A DNA stretch of 64,000 bases from Fulvia fulva (GCF_020509005.1 NC_063019.1:372001-436000); one strand, 5' to 3'. Numbered from the stretch's first letter, positions 1-11,645 are shown. Made by a program: numbers and translations. The notes: generated by a model from the sequence alone, not told the origin.

Positions 1-343
1 CTCGAAGCATCTGACATTTCTGTTGTCCGATTGCTCGAGTCCAGTGCTTGAAGCTCAGGGCGTGGCCAAAGAGGAAAGTGGTTTCGGCGTAGAAGACGGG
101 CAAGGCTTCAGCATGAAGCTGCTTGCAGACCATGACGAGAGGCTCGGCGGTCGAGACTGCTTTGTTCTTCCTTGTGTCGAGGGCCTTACCGGGCCACTTT
201 CTGACGGAGCTGAAGAAGACGAAGCCGTAGATGCGGTTGCGGATTTCTGGTGGTAGGCTTAGGAACTTAGAGTCTTGCTGCTCGGAAGACGGGGCGGAAA
301 CAGTGCTAAAGTCACCGGACTTAGGGAGGATGTGGCGTCCCAT
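1..343 (-). CDS. 2EXR/DUF7730-like small protein, 3' end off window
   Basis: The reading frame opens at an ATG (complement of 341-343) and runs off the left edge, giving about 114 visible residues. Around residues 29-42 it has LPPEIRNRIYGFVF, followed by a VCKQLHAEALPVFYAE block and a phenylalanine-rich stretch. This is the layout of the short 2EXR/DUF7730-like proteins (F-box-like, unknown role) that are abundant in Dothideomycetes. It resembles the next gene on the same strand (914-1411), including a shared WTRAIG/WARAIG segment, so the two are probably tandem duplicates. Biochemical function is unknown. The family label is from motif recall; the paralogy is visible directly. Confidence 0.7.
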   Translation of the reverse strand, partial: MGRHILPKSGDFSTVSAPSSEQQDSKFLSLPPEIRNRIYGFVFFSSVRKWPGKALDTRKNKAVSTAEPLVMVCKQLHAEALPVFYAETTFLFGHALSFKHWTRAIGQQKCQMLR

Positions 344-913
344 TTTTGCGTTGGGTGTGGTTGATGGGTTCTGTTGTAGGGTGTTCAGCTTTATGGTGTG
401 GAAAAGAAAGAGGGAACCCGGCGTTTTATGGAAGGAAAGTCGGGGATTGTGCTTGCGATTATACTCACAACACCTCCAGTAATTCACATGCCCTACGAAT
501 AAGCATGTGAACGAGTGTATGACCCGTAAGTCCCTTCATCTGTCTCGTATTCTTCTTTGAGGCTTCATAACTATCCACCGGGACCCACATTCGATCGGGC
601 TTCCACTGCTATGGTCTCAAGATCGTTGACCTCGGGGATGGCCAATTAGCTGGGAATACACTTGTGCCTCACCTCACTGGCACAGTGTTCATGTACCAAG
701 CACTCCTCTCCTTTGGACCTTGTTCACTGCAATCAGTACTAGTACCCACGACACATCGCAACGTAGTTTTCCAGAAGTTGTTCGAGATCCCTATCACAAT
801 AGTCAGCGGTATCCAGTTATCGAGAGTAATCAAGCTTGCTGCTCACATGTCTCCTAGATGTGCCGAGGCTCTCTCGACAGCCGTCTGTGGTGACGAAGTG
901 AAGTAGTAACGCT
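344..913. other. Intergenic, no feature seen
   Basis: This gap separates two tandem paralogues on the minus strand. I see only short reading frames without family motifs and no RNA gene. It should hold the promoter of the gene at 1-343. Confidence 0.5.
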
Positions 914-1411
914 TCAGAGTATCGCTGCTGTCGGTCGATGGGAACTCTCGATCACACCCTTCTTCACACATCCTTCCAGATGACCAAACCCGGCCAACAG
1001 AAGCTGCGCTTGTTGTCCGTACTCTTGAATAGCATCCTTGGGATCTGTTCCAATGCCAAGATATAGATCGTAGTCCCACACAGGCTTGATGCAGACCTCT
1101 CTCAGCATATGACAGCGCTCGTGACCGATGGCTCGTGCCCATTGGGTGAATCGAGTGTCATACTTGAAAAGGAAGGTTGCCTCGGCGTAGTATATTGGGG
1201 TCGCTTCGGCGTGGGTCTGTTTGCATGCTCGGATGATGGCTGGTATTGGCTCTCTATTGTATGAATCCATCTTGGATTTCGGCGACTTGTAGTTCCAGCG
1301 TTGAATGTTGCCAGAGAAGACGTATGCGTAGATGCGATTCCGGACCTCTGGTGGCAAGTTCATGCGCCGCGACTTCTCCTGAGCAGCACTCGGACGCCAA
1401 TGCATACCCAT
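914..1411 (-). CDS. 2EXR/DUF7730-like small protein
   Basis: Uninterrupted 165-residue frame starting at an ATG. Residues about 18-32 read MNLPPEVRNRIYAYVF, then ACKQTHAEATPIYYAEATF, then WARAIGHERCHMLREV. The pattern of an N-terminal LPPExRNRIY helix followed by CKQxHAEAxPxYY is that of the F-box-like 2EXR/DUF7730 families, whose partners and substrates are unknown. It is the middle member of a three-gene minus-strand row (1-343, 914-1411, 1437-1742). Only 25 bp separate its start from the stop of the upstream member. An intron near the 3' end cannot be excluded, because the last 12 residues carry no family signal. Confidence 0.7.
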   Translation of the reverse strand: MGMHWRPSAAQEKSRRMNLPPEVRNRIYAYVFSGNIQRWNYKSPKSKMDSYNREPIPAIIRACKQTHAEATPIYYAEATFLFKYDTRFTQWARAIGHERCHMLREVCIKPVWDYDLYLGIGTDPKDAIQEYGQQAQLLLAGFGHLEGCVKKGVIESSHRPTAAIL

Positions 1412-1436
1412 CGTCGGCAGGTGATACGCACATGCC

Positions 1437-1742
1437 TCAACCAGCGCTCACAAATCGAACCGATGGCCTTACACCACTGTACAGGAGTCTGTAGCCCATC
1501 GAAAATGAACTTGCAGTGCTGTAATAGGAGTAGAGAGCCTCGCTGTGGGTCTGTCGACAGGCGAGTAATATACCAGGAGCCAAGAAATCGTTATAGGTAT
1601 TAGCCCAGCTGTATCGTGCGAACATGTTGTTCTCGAATACATGCTCGTAGATGCCTGGTGGCATTTTCATGAGTGTGGAGTGCTGTTGAGCTTTCTTGGG
1701 TGGCTGCACTGCGCTGAGGCGCTTTGTTCCGAGTGAAACCAT
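1437..1742 (-). CDS. Short 2EXR/DUF7730-like paralogue, probably truncated
   Basis: A 101-residue frame with an ATG start. It keeps a degenerate form of the family block: MPPGIYEHVFENNMF in place of LPPEIRNRIY, then LLACRQTHSEALYSYYSTAS. After that block the neighbour at 914-1411 continues for over 80 residues, while this frame ends about 25 residues later. That suggests a truncated or decaying copy. It is also possible that it is spliced into something not recognised. Function unknown. Confidence 0.5.
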   Translation of the reverse strand: MVSLGTKRLSAVQPPKKAQQHSTLMKMPPGIYEHVFENNMFARYSWANTYNDFLAPGILLACRQTHSEALYSYYSTASSFSMGYRLLYSGVRPSVRFVSAG

Positions 1743-1949
1743 AGTAGTGTGCGATTGGGTCTCGTCACCCTAGAGGAGCTATGTGTGTTGTGCTGGAAGG
1801 CGACGCGGCAACCGTGGAACCGCCATCTCACGAAGTGCCAAGCAACCTTGAAGGACTGACATAGAGACGTGCAGTAAGAGGTAAGCAGCGAGCTCTAATC
1901 TGTGACTCGTAGACTGTTTCGGCTCTTGCAAGACAAGGAGGCATCTCGA

Positions 1950-4131
1950 TCACTTTCTCGAAGCACGCAGGGGATCGACAACCTCTTGTGCCTGCGAATC
2001 AACGCCACGGAGCTCATTGACAGACAATCGCTGATCTGCCGCCATGTCCATCTCCTTCTTCCCGACCGTGCTATCATCGCTACTGCTCCGGTTGGCCTCA
2101 ACCCCCGTCGTGAGCCGTACATCATCAGCTCCAAAGACAACTTGAGGAGCATAGCCTCTATCTCCTTCGTGTCTACGCTCAGCTGGGATGATAGGACTGA
2201 GCCATTGCGGGACAATGAACAACGAGACGATGGTGAGTATAGCCAGGTGGCCCATCACAAAGGCGAAGACCATGAGCGGATCAGACCGAACTGCAATAAA
2301 GCTCGGGTAGCTGAATGAGAAGACGATGGCCAGGATCGGACAGGAAATGTAGCGAAGGCTCAGTGGCCAGTACCATGTCAACGGCCAGTTCTTTCCAGTC
2401 GCCACTGACACGTTGAGGTCGCGGACGAGTTGATTACCCTGTCGGACTTGTTAGCAAGTGCCACAATTCGTATTGAGCTTCTCATCCACTTACCGAGTAC
2501 GCTGCGAGCCACCAAGCACGGCATAGCAGTGTGTTATTCGACCAAAACCTTGGCGGCATAGAGTCTGGCGTTTTAGCCAAAAGCACAGATACTGCGAAGC
2601 AGACGAAGTAGAGTCCAAAGCCGAAAGCGATCCCCCCCGGTATGCTGACCATATGGGCGAGTGCAAGACCGCCGATCATGCCGCCTATATAGCCCAGCTG
2701 GTGTACGGCGAAAGCTGGGACTCCACATTGTCCAATCACGTCGACGCTGCGGTAGATGATTGTCGCTGCATAGCACTCTGCGAAGACCGCGAAAGGTAGC
2801 ACTATGTTATTCGTGTTCAGGTCGACTGCATCAAGCAGATAGGAGCCAAACTGTGTGTTGTAGATCATCGAGACCAGGAAGCCGCAGATGATCACTCCCG
2901 TGGTGATGTAAACTCTCGGCCACTTTCGTCCCCAGTCCGAGTCGTGGACGACCGTTACCATGGCGTCTGTCATGACAAACGCCGAACTCACCGCGAGCAT
3001 GAACAGGGTGAAGAAGAAGATGACCGACCAAACTTGTGCTCCAGGCATGAGAGCCAGACCTTCTGGTAATGTGATGAAGCCCAAGACAAACGATCCAACT
3101 CTTCCGGTAGATTCAGGCGTCATTCCCAGGAAGCCGACGACGCCGAAGACAGCAAATCCGCAAGCAATTTCAAAGAGCGAGTTGCAACAGCAGATGATGA
3201 TGGAGTCCTGTACGGCATTCGCGTTGCGGGAATTATACGATGCGTATGCGGTGTAGTAGCCAAAGCCGACACCGGTTGAGTAGAAGACTTGTCCTAGAGC
3301 ATCCTGCCATATTTGACCTCCAGCCAGTTGACCAGCGTTGAACTCGCCCACGTAGAGTCGTATACCATCGATCGCGTTGGGAAGAGTGGCGCTCCGTACT
3401 ATCAGGACAACAACGATCAAAATTGGAAGACCCATAGTGAAGTAGACGACCTTGCCAGTGGTCTTGACACCATTGAACAGGCAAAGCCAGATCACGACCC
3501 AAGAGAACGCAGTCCAGCCAACTTGCTCCCCGATGAGGCCCGCACCGGGGTACGACATCATCACGCCCTGCTCGATGGCTTCGGCTGCTGTAGCTGGTAT
3601 TGGTGCCACATTGGCGACTACAGTCTGCTCGTAGAACTCCGCCACGCGACCTTCCCAAGGCAACGGACTTTCAAACGAAGCTCGGAAGAAGCGCAGAACC
3701 CAGGACAGCATTGGCACATAGTACAGGCAGACCAGAGCAGTGACCCACAGATTTCCCAAACCGACGCCACGCGATCGCTTGTTGACGGCATTCCAGGCCA
3801 GTATTGGGCCACCACGGAGGGCAGAGCCGATGGAGACTTCCAAGATGAGTACTGGAATCGCTAGTAGAGCCAGCGCCATAAAGTACGGGATGAACCACTG
3901 CAGGCCATTGTTGTTGAAGACTTGAGATGGGAATCGCAGAAGGTTTCTAAAGCCGATAGCTCCACACATTGATGCCAGTAGATAGGACGTTCGTGACTGC
4001 CATTGATCTCGTCCATCTTCGCTCTTCTGCTCAGGCTTGACAGTGAACGCGTTCCGAATTGCGGTCACCGGGTTTCCGACTTTCGGTATTTTGACCATTT
4101 TGTCGAGTGTTTGAGAAGGACTGTTCACCAT
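1950..4131 (-). CDS. SLC6-type Na+/Cl- dependent symporter (SNF family)
   Basis: Two exons, 4131-2494 and 2438-1950, joined across a 55-nt intron (GTAAGT...GACAG, with a TGCTAAC branch site) give 708 residues. Soon after residue 45 comes the SNF signature: SYLLASMCGAIGFRNLLRFP followed by an NNNGLQWF/PYF segment, which in SLC6 proteins forms the first transmembrane helices and the ion site. About a dozen hydrophobic segments follow, and the C-terminal tail is hydrophilic. Fungal members are plasma-membrane symporters of amines or amino acids; the substrate here is not predictable. The start could be the second methionine, residue 12. The intron is needed, since exon 1 alone stops within a few codons. 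Confidence 0.88.
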
Positions 4132-4581
4132 GCAAGGTGGGTCTCAACTGAAGTTATCCTGCAGATTGTATCGGTTAGACATGGTTGTCCGCGCAAGCTG
4201 CCCTCAGGCTCGCGTAGGCCAAGGAATTCAAGGACGTCGCAAGCGTTGGCAGAATGCCCTCCGCGGGACTATACGATCAACGCATTAGTTATTTCGTGCG
4301 CTGCAAGATAAACGTGACGATGCCAATACAGTGAGGAGTCTTGTGACCAAATTTGCAGCGAAAGAGACCTTGTCGGGCTGCACACATCCATGTTGGTGGC
4401 GTTCTCGGCCAGCGTGCTGAGCTGCAGTTGACAAGAGCTGCATCCACTCTCGAAGATGTCGCCAAGAAGAACGCAGTGTTATCCTTGCTCCATGTTCACA
4501 GACTCTAGTGTTCGCTCACGTCGGCCGCACTGCTGTGCAGACCGAGCTGGCTCTTATCTTTGGTGAGGCACAGTCTCTAGC
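4132..4581. other. Intergenic, no feature seen
   Basis: This gap lies between the symporter start and the 3' end of the HET gene, both on the minus strand. No coding or RNA signal was recognised. It should contain the symporter promoter. Confidence 0.5.
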
Positions 4582-6001
4582 TCAAGCGTCGAAGATCCGG
4601 ACTGCACCATGTGACCCTTTCCTCGAAGTGCTGTCTTCGCTTGAAGTGTCAGCTACTGTTCGTGGCAGCTGCTCCATGATCTGAAAGTCCTTGGGATCCG
4701 AAGCGTAGCCAGAAGTGGTCAGCAGTTGCTGTATCTGCAGCCCAGACATGCCTATGTAAAAGCGCATATCATCGACCTGCTTCCACTTTGACTGTCGAAA
4801 TTTCGCTTCCACGTCAGCGTCCGTCAAGTAAAGCATGGCCTCATGTAAGCCGACTTCGCGATAGAAAGTCCCGCTATTGGGTCCTATCTCTTGCAAGCCC
4901 AGCGAGCAACCTACCGCCTGTCTCTGCTTTCGATGCATCACGGAGCCGACCAGATTGTGGTCCAGCAAATATACACAATTCAATTCGATGAGGCACCCTT
5001 CGCCGTGTGAAGCGGGAGCCACGGTCGTTGTAACATGACTCAATCTCGACGGCAGGACCATGTAGATCTAATCCTTTTTGTGTAACCTGAAAAGGTCGTC
5101 GTGGCACTCGATCCACAACTCGAATATTAGCACATCCTGCGAACTCGGCCGGATGACAAGCCAGAAGTCCCGAGCGTGCACCTTGTGCAAAGCTTTGGGT
5201 GAAGTGGCTCTTCCCACTGGCAGGGAGCCTGCGAGCGAAAATGGACTCATCATTAGACTGTCTGATAATCTCCTGCTGCAAGCGTATGAAGGCGTCCTCG
5301 CCCTCCCCGTAGAGCAAAGGCATGTGGACCCCGAAGATGCCTAGAAGACAGTAGGCGGTATCCTCGCTCCGCGTGGTGGTTCTTCCGGATGCCCAGCTCA
5401 TCTTTTCAGCAACACAAGCAGAGAAGATGCTCTGCGCATGACTGATATAGGGTAGATCAATGCCTGAAGCGGTACAAAGAGCCTCAAGCATCTCGACGTC
5501 CTGGAGGTTCGAGCCGGGGGAGAATCCTATGATTTGCCAGTCCGAGGTATAGAAAATGACCTTCTTAGGTGCGAGCAGTTCCTGTAGCGTCCAGCCGCGT
5601 CGGAACCAGTTGCTTTCTCGAAAGTTGGCCAAAAGTTCAGCCCTGTTCTCGCACCAAGGGACATCAACGAGATATGCATAGCAGCTTGCAGACTTTTCGT
5701 ACCAAGACCACATTGAGTTGATTGCCTCGGACAGTTCAGAACTGCTCGCCTTATCGATGCAGCAGGTATCGACCCATGCCCACTCTAGCAGTGGCTCGCC
5801 ATCTTGGCGAGTCGTATTCGCAGCTCGGATAGCCTTACAGAAGTTCAACACTTTCCTAGACGTCGGAGAATCCTGATTGATGCATCCATGGTACGCCTGA
5901 TAGGATAGCTCCTTATTGGTCCATCGGTGCGATAGTATAGCGTATGGAGGCGGATCTACCACGCCTCGTAGCTCCAGATTGTACACATGTATCAGCCGCA
6001 T
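4582..6001 (-). pseudogene. HET-domain protein gene with a frameshift near 5062
   Basis: From the ATG at 6001 the frame encodes a clear HET domain: YAILSHRW near residue 22, WVDTCCIDK near 75, W..RGWTLQELLAP near 135-150, then a TAYCLLGIFGVHMPLLYGEG block. HET proteins trigger cell death when genetically unlike fungal cells fuse. After the QVTQKGLDL motif (about 5070) the frame becomes low-quality Arg/Gly-rich sequence. The +1 frame opens exactly there and runs to a stop at 4582 with family-like sequence, including a LIELNCVYLLD stretch. One extra base (or two missing) would explain this; no intron of reasonable size does. The gene is either recently broken or carries a sequence error. Confidence 0.75.
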
Positions 6002-6984
6002 TGACTTGATTGCGAGACATCAAAGGTGATGCCATGCTACAGTGTCAGTGAGCAAGATCGCGAACGCATCCTCCATAGCTGAGCGTGAAATGTTGCCGTA
6101 TACATTCTTGGCAAGCGCGGGTGGCTGGAGGCTTTGTACCACCATACACAGCCCACGTGGAGTGACTTCTCATGGCATAAGGCTCAGCCGCAAAAGTTGG
6201 GAGAAGAGTGGATGAAAGACTGTGAAATTGGAATTGATGTTGATGGTCGTTGTTTCCTCTTGATCGAATGTTCAAGGTATCGGCTCAAGCCCGGCGGGTG
6301 CCATGGCACGTGCTTTACCCCGTGACCGTGGCCCATCGACACGTTCTTCCTTCCACTTCTTGCACTACAGCCAACGTCTCTCGGCCAAGATCATCAAACT
6401 ACGCTCTCACCACCTGGTCCAAGATTGTACTACAAGCAGTGCATCCAATAAGCTTGGAGTCGTCGTGGCGATGCTAATAGGTCCGAACATAGCATCGCCT
6501 TCGTCTCGTCCAACGACCTTGGGGTCATGGCCCGCGGCGGTACAGAATTGCGATAGTACTGAAGGCAACAACGCCAAAGTTTGTGCCTCGTGCGCTGTCA
6601 GCGGAGGTTTCTGGTCACAGTCCGACGCTAATGCTGCTGTGCAACACATTCAGCTGCCCCATGGCGACCGAGGGAACCACCAGCTGGCTGCCAGCAGCAC
6701 ACTACATGCGAGTCGCACTTGCCAGGTTGCGGTATTTTCAGGCTGCCGCGCTATGAACTGCGATGACCTTGTGCTCATGAGAGTACCTTTGTCGCGACTG
6801 CTGCCCAACAACAAAGAAGGCAGCTTGATGAGTTGTCAAGCGGGATGGAGGTATCTAGGGCTCAGCAGCAGAAGCTGTGCCTGAGGACAGACATCGAGCC
6901 TTATTTTAAAGGCGAGACACCAGTGCTTTGCTCACTCTTTCCAAGTTCCACCGCGAGTTGTCTCGGACAGTGCCCACTGAAGAC
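6002..6984. other. Intergenic, no confident gene
   Basis: Reading frames of up to about 190 codons exist on both strands (for example 6303-6884 plus and 6407-6649 minus). None shows domain motifs, good codon flow or splice sites linking to neighbours. The segment separates the HET gene from the Cys/His-rich gene. Confidence 0.4.
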
Positions 6985-7557
6985 ATGCCGAAGCACATGC
7001 CGAAGCCAACAAACACCCAGCCAGAGTCCGGTGCCATCGTGACGCTGGACGCTTCTCCAACTGGCGAGACCACGACTGTCAGTGCTCCCAGAGGCAGCGC
7101 GCCACTGTCACTGGCAGCATTCTTCACAGGCCCTGGTGCAAACGGCAACGACCCCAACAACATCTGTCGCTTCGCGCAATTCCATACAGACTCTACCGGT
7201 TACAACATCTACACCAACACTCACGCCCAGCAATGCCTCTACTGTAAGCAGTGGCAAGCCAACCACGACGCTCTCGAAGCCCACCAGAAGCAGTACCAGC
7301 AGACGTGCGAGCGCTGTTGGCGACAGGAGATCATATTTTGTGGTGCCGAAGACTTGTGGTGGCAGTACCCGTACTGTCAGTGGAGCTGTGGCGAGCATAA
7401 CAGGTGCTTCACGGGCTTGGACAAGATGCTTGATCATGCCAGGAAGTATATGCATGAGCGTTGCTTCTTCGATAGTTGCAGGTCCGATCATCATTTTGAG
7501 GCCTGTACTGATGAGGTCGTTGTTCGGCATGTGTTCACGGACCATCGGCATGGATAG
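6985..7557 (+). CDS. Cys/His-rich protein with three C2H2-like fingers
   Basis: The frame is open upstream, but the first ATG in it is at 6985, giving 190 residues. The first 60 residues are Pro/Thr/Gly-rich. The rest carries regularly spaced Cys and His: C84-x2-C87 with H100; C131-x3-C135-x15-H151-x5-H157; C160-x4-C165-x16-H182-x4-H187, plus C108 and C111. These spacings are close to C2H2 zinc fingers with stretched loops, so metal binding is likely. The role (nucleic acid or protein binding) is unknown, and I do not recognise a named family. It stands alone, with wide gaps on both sides. Confidence 0.6.
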   Translation: MPKHMPKPTNTQPESGAIVTLDASPTGETTTVSAPRGSAPLSLAAFFTGPGANGNDPNNICRFAQFHTDSTGYNIYTNTHAQQCLYCKQWQANHDALEAHQKQYQQTCERCWRQEIIFCGAEDLWWQYPYCQWSCGEHNRCFTGLDKMLDHARKYMHERCFFDSCRSDHHFEACTDEVVVRHVFTDHRHG

Positions 7558-8561
7558 CGAGGTGGCATCGGAGTTGCTGGGGTTGCGGGGAAGTGGCAGT
7601 GCATTATGGCATGAGACAATTGATAAGGGTGGGTTGCGTAGGTTGTATTCTGATCCAACGCCAGGTTAATGGGAAACGTGTCTTTGTATCTGCCAGTAAT
7701 GGTTAGTCGGCCAATCAGGGTTGTCCCCATCGTCCTACTCTCCTCTGTCGACAGGTCTGCGAAGATGCTCCGATGCGCAGTCAAGTTCGCGCCGCATAGT
7801 TGTATCTTGATGGGCGAAGCACCTGACGCCGTCCACGTTGATAAGGACGCGCAAGCTGAGTGGATGTCGGTTTCCCCAGCTTCCAAGCAAAGAATCGGGA
7901 GTAAGACACCACTGGACACGACGTGGATCATGCAGGGCAGCAGGATCTATCCGTGGCCAGACTCCACATGTTATGCGGGATCGCTTCTCTGAATCCATCG
8001 GCTGTGCACAGAGAGGAGCACATTCTTATCAAACGATGAGTGGTGATTGTTGGAAGGACGTTTCAGACGGTGTGTTGTAATTGTGATTGTGATGAAGAAC
8101 ATTGAAGGACTTGAGCAGCATGACGCTGCGGTACGGGAGTCTCGGCACACCTGCCGCTTCTGTTCCGATTGAAGCCGTGCTGGCTCTTGCGATCCGAACA
8201 GCCTGCGAGGCCTGGCAAGATGAAGGGAACGATGCTTCCTACCAGATCGCGCCAAGAGCTGCGCTGCATCTGGCATCTCATCAAAAGCCTGATCCCAGCA
8301 CTCAGGACGTCAACACAAACATACGCGCCGTTGCATCGACATGGGAGAGTCAGAGCCGTGACCTCGTGATCACGTCTTCGCCTTCTCGAAGCTGCTGCCG
8401 AACCTCGGCCAACACGTGTAGGACCTGTCGGTCAATACATCATCTAATCATTCACCTCGCTATCTCCACGCCACCCATATCGACACCATCACTGTCGCAC
8501 TCCCATCTAGCACTCTCTCCTTTATCGCTGATGTGAGACAACCTGTCTCGTCCTCTTCAAC
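7558..8561. other. Intergenic, no confident gene; Lon promoter side
   Basis: Several overlapping frames of 70-145 codons on both strands are mutually exclusive and have no motif. The last 100 bp before 8562 is C/T-rich, a composition common just upstream of fungal start codons. Confidence 0.4.
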
Positions 8562-11378
8562 ATGTCGTCACGAACCCTCCCGATTGCCCCGCTTCCACAC
8601 TCTCTGGTCCTATTGCCGGGCGTCACGACTCGAGTGCCACTGCAGAACCGCGCAGACATCGCAGCGATCCTAGCACATATCTACAGCAAGGCTGCAACAC
8701 CTCGTCCTGAGGCATCGAGCGTCACAGTCGGCTGCGTGCCACTCACCAGCCCATACCTGGCCTCGGACGGCTATGCGATCCTCGAGGACAAGAAGAAGGC
8801 CAAGGCTGACCAAGAGGAACCACAACAGATCCATCCGGCTCAGGCAAGGAAGGCAGACCTCTTCCAATGTGGCACCATGGCTCGCGTCACTGGTGTGCAG
8901 GGTCGACGACCGGGCGACTTGGCCCTGGTCGTGGAGGGCGTGCAGCGCTTCAAGGTCAAGAAGGTCATCAGCGAACGGCCATACTTTGAGGCAGAGGTCA
9001 TCCTGCACCAGGAAGAGCGAGTTCGGGAAGACGACGAGAAGACCAGCACGTTGTTCTCCAACCTGAAGCAGCTGTCGAGAGAGCTGATCGCACTTATTCG
9101 GCTATCGAGCTTGTTGCCACGAGGGCCACCTATGAACCTCAGCCCGATCCTGGCACGACGATTGGAGCTGTATATTGTACGGAAGGACCTGCAAGAGGCA
9201 GGTGTACTGGCAGACTTCATGACGAATGTGGTTGATTGTACGCATGAGGACAAGCTACGGATACTCTCTGCTCTCGCGCCACAAGAGCGACTCATCCGCA
9301 TCACCGAGATATTGAAGAGGCAGATCGAGACCATACAGGGCAACAGCCGGATACTCAGCGTTACGACCACACCGAACGCATCGCGAGACGCTCTCATCGA
9401 TTTCGGTCGACGGGGTGGTAACGGCCAGAAGCTACCGAAAGGCTTTGGTCTACCACCCGGTCTGGGAGGAGGGCAGAATGTTGGCGGGCAGGATGACGAG
9501 GTCAACGAGATCGAGGAACTCAAGAAGAAGCTAGACGAGGCTGGTCTAAGTCCCGAGGCGCAAAAGGTGGCAGATCGCGAGTTGAAGAGGCTAGCCAAGA
9601 TGAACCCAGCACAAGCCGAGCATCAAGTATGCAGGAATTACCTTGAGAATCTGGCCGAGATACCCTGGTCGAAGATGACGGAAGATGGTTTGGACAGCAC
9701 AACAATGGTCAGAGCGCGGAAGCAGCTTGACGACGACCACTATGGCTTGGACAAGATCAAGAAGAGGCTATTGGAGTACTTGGCTGTTCTTAAGCTCAAG
9801 CAATCCGTGAACATGGATCTGGACAAGCAGATCAACGCAATCACTGCTGCGGCTCGGCCAAAACAGGAACAAGCCAAGGAAGCTACAATCGAGGGTGAGG
9901 AAGACGTCGCGCCATCGACCGCCCTTGTGAAGAAGGAGAAAGAGGCTGAAGCGCCGAAGGAGAAATCAGCAGAGGAGATCAAGTTGCTCAACCACAAGAA
10001 GATGGTGGACAAGTCTCCAATCCTCCTGCTGGTCGGTCCTCCTGGTGTTGGAAAGACCTCGCTGGCAAAGTCTGTTGCAACAGCTCTTGGCCGACAATTC
10101 CACCGCATCTCTCTCGGTGGCGTGCGCGATGAAGCTGAGATCAGAGGTCATCGCAGAACATATGTCGCAGCCATGCCTGGTCTCATCATCAACGGTCTGA
10201 AGAAGGTTGGTGTGTCGAACCCAGTATTCTTGCTCGATGAGATCGACAAGGTTGGAGCAGCCTCGAACCACGGCGACCCATCCGCCGCAATGCTGGAGGT
10301 GCTTGACCCAGAGCAGAACTCGACATTCGTGGACCACTACGTGAATATTCCCTACGATTTGAGCAAGGTGCTCTTCATCGCCACTGCAAACACCCTCGAC
10401 ACCATCCCACCACCACTTCTCGACCGCATGGAGACGATCCAGCTTTCTGGCTACACGACTCTCGAGAAGCGGCACATCGCCACACGACATTTGATCCCTA
10501 AGCAGATCACCACAAATGGCCTCAAGCCTGAGAACGTCGCCATGAGTCCCGAGGTCATCGACCAAGTCATCACAGGGTACACGCGCGAGTCCGGCGTCCG
10601 CAACCTCGAGCGCGAGATCGGTAGCGTCTGTCGCTCGAAAGCCGTGCAGTATGCCGAAGCTCGAGATACCAACACTCTACCCGCGTACACACCTGTGGTC
10701 ACAGTCGAAGACCTCGAGGACATCCTGGGCATCGAGCGCTTTGAGGAGGAGATCGCCGCTCGCACTTCCCAACCCGGCGTCGTCACAGGCCTTGTGGCCT
10801 ACAGCTCCGGCACACAAGGCAGCATCCTCTTCATCGAAATCGCCGACATGCCCGGCTCCGGCCGCGTTCAACTTACCGGCAAGCTCGGCGACGTCCTGAA
10901 AGAGAGCGTCGAAGTCGCACTCTCATGGGTCAAATCTCACGCCTACGAACTGGCCCTTACCCACGACCCCAACGAAGACATAATGAAATCCCGCTCCATC
11001 CACGTCCACTGCCCCTCCGGCGCAATCCCCAAAGACGGCCCCTCCGCCGGCCTCGCCCACACAGTCGCCCTCATCTCCCTCTTCTCCGGCAAACGAGTCC
11101 CTCCCACCATCGCCATGACGGGTGAAGTCGCGCTCCGCGGGAAGGTCATGCCAGTCGGCGGGATCAAGGAGAAGTTGATTGGCGCTTTGAGAGCGGGTGT
11201 TAAGAAAGTTCTACTGCCGCAGCAGAATCGGAAGGATGTGAAGGATCTGCCGGTGGAGGTATTGGAGGGGTTGGAGATTGTGCATGTGAGTCATATTTGG
11301 GAGGCTCTGCCGCAGATTTGGCCTGAGAGTGAGTGGCCGGGTCAGAGGGGGTGGAGTGGGTTGGAGAGTAGGTTGTAG
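8562..11378 (+). CDS. Peroxisomal Lon protease (ATP-dependent serine protease)
   Basis: A single 938-residue exon starting at ATG. The N-terminal LON substrate-binding domain spans roughly residues 8-260. An AAA+ module has Walker [10 protein letters not shown] near 492 and Walker B FLLDEIDK about 65 residues later. The C-terminal protease domain has catalytic Ser828 in PKDGPSAG and Lys869 in GGIKEK. The final residues are SRL, a type 1 peroxisomal targeting signal, and there is no mitochondrial presequence. This is the peroxisomal branch of Lon, which degrades misfolded or oxidised matrix proteins. The low-complexity, charged insertion around residues 430-475 is typical of eukaryotic Lon. 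The coding strand turns from C-rich to G-rich near 11110. Confidence 0.95.
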   Translation: MSSRTLPIAPLPHSLVLLPGVTTRVPLQNRADIAAILAHIYSKAATPRPEASSVTVGCVPLTSPYLASDGYAILEDKKKAKADQEEPQQIHPAQARKADLFQCGTMARVTGVQGRRPGDLALVVEGVQRFKVKKVISERPYFEAEVILHQEERVREDDEKTSTLFSNLKQLSRELIALIRLSSLLPRGPPMNLSPILARRLELYIVRKDLQEAGVLADFMTNVVDCTHEDKLRILSALAPQERLIRITEILKRQIETIQGNSRILSVTTTPNASRDALIDFGRRGGNGQKLPKGFGLPPGLGGGQNVGGQDDEVNEIEELKKKLDEAGLSPEAQKVADRELKRLAKMNPAQAEHQVCRNYLENLAEIPWSKMTEDGLDSTTMVRARKQLDDDHYGLDKIKKRLLEYLAVLKLKQSVNMDLDKQINAITAAARPKQEQAKEATIEGEEDVAPSTALVKKEKEAEAPKEKSAEEIKLLNHKKMVDKSPILLLVGPPGVGKTSLAKSVATALGRQFHRISLGGVRDEAEIRGHRRTYVAAMPGLIINGLKKVGVSNPVFLLDEIDKVGAASNHGDPSAAMLEVLDPEQNSTFVDHYVNIPYDLSKVLFIATANTLDTIPPPLLDRMETIQLSGYTTLEKRHIATRHLIPKQITTNGLKPENVAMSPEVIDQVITGYTRESGVRNLEREIGSVCRSKAVQYAEARDTNTLPAYTPVVTVEDLEDILGIERFEEEIAARTSQPGVVTGLVAYSSGTQGSILFIEIADMPGSGRVQLTGKLGDVLKESVEVALSWVKSHAYELALTHDPNEDIMKSRSIHVHCPSGAIPKDGPSAGLAHTVALISLFSGKRVPPTIAMTGEVALRGKVMPVGGIKEKLIGALRAGVKKVLLPQQNRKDVKDLPVEVLEGLEIVHVSHIWEALPQIWPESEWPGQRGWSGLESRL

Positions 11379-11645
11379 GGAACAATATGGAGGAAGTGAT
11401 GGCATGAGATGGGATGAAATAGGATCTTTGTTTTGTATAGTGTTATTAGCGTTTGATGGATTAATGCGAGGATATTGCTACTCTTTGTTGATCATCCATC
11501 TCACCGCCAATCTCGACCCACCATCCAGCTCCATCCAACACCACCCTGACAACAGGAACCCCATCTCCCGCCACCACCACCACCACCACCACCACATTCC
11601 TCCCCTAGCCAAGCACCTCAACTCCAACCCTCCTCAATCCGCTCC
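11379..11645. other. Convergent intergenic spacer between Lon and HET-SH3
   Basis: The 3' ends of two genes face each other across 267 bp. The only notable content is the CCA microsatellite at 11571-11595. Confidence 0.5.
11571..11595. repeat. (CCA)n microsatellite
   Basis: An uninterrupted run of CCA/CAC trinucleotides, 25 bp long, sits in the spacer between the convergent Lon and HET-SH3 genes. It lies in a plus-strand C-rich block. Confidence 0.9.

Noticed and set aside
5040..5085. A short intron to explain the frame change in the HET gene at 4582-6001
   Set aside because: The only GT...AG pair that fits is about 42 nt and would remove conserved residues; an indel is simpler.
6303..6884. 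193-codon plus-strand frame
   Set aside because: No motif, no convincing codon flow, and overlapping frames on the other strand are equally open.
7669..8536. Several 80-145 codon frames upstream of Lon
   Set aside because: They overlap on both strands, carry no motif, and have no splice sites joining them to each other or to Lon.
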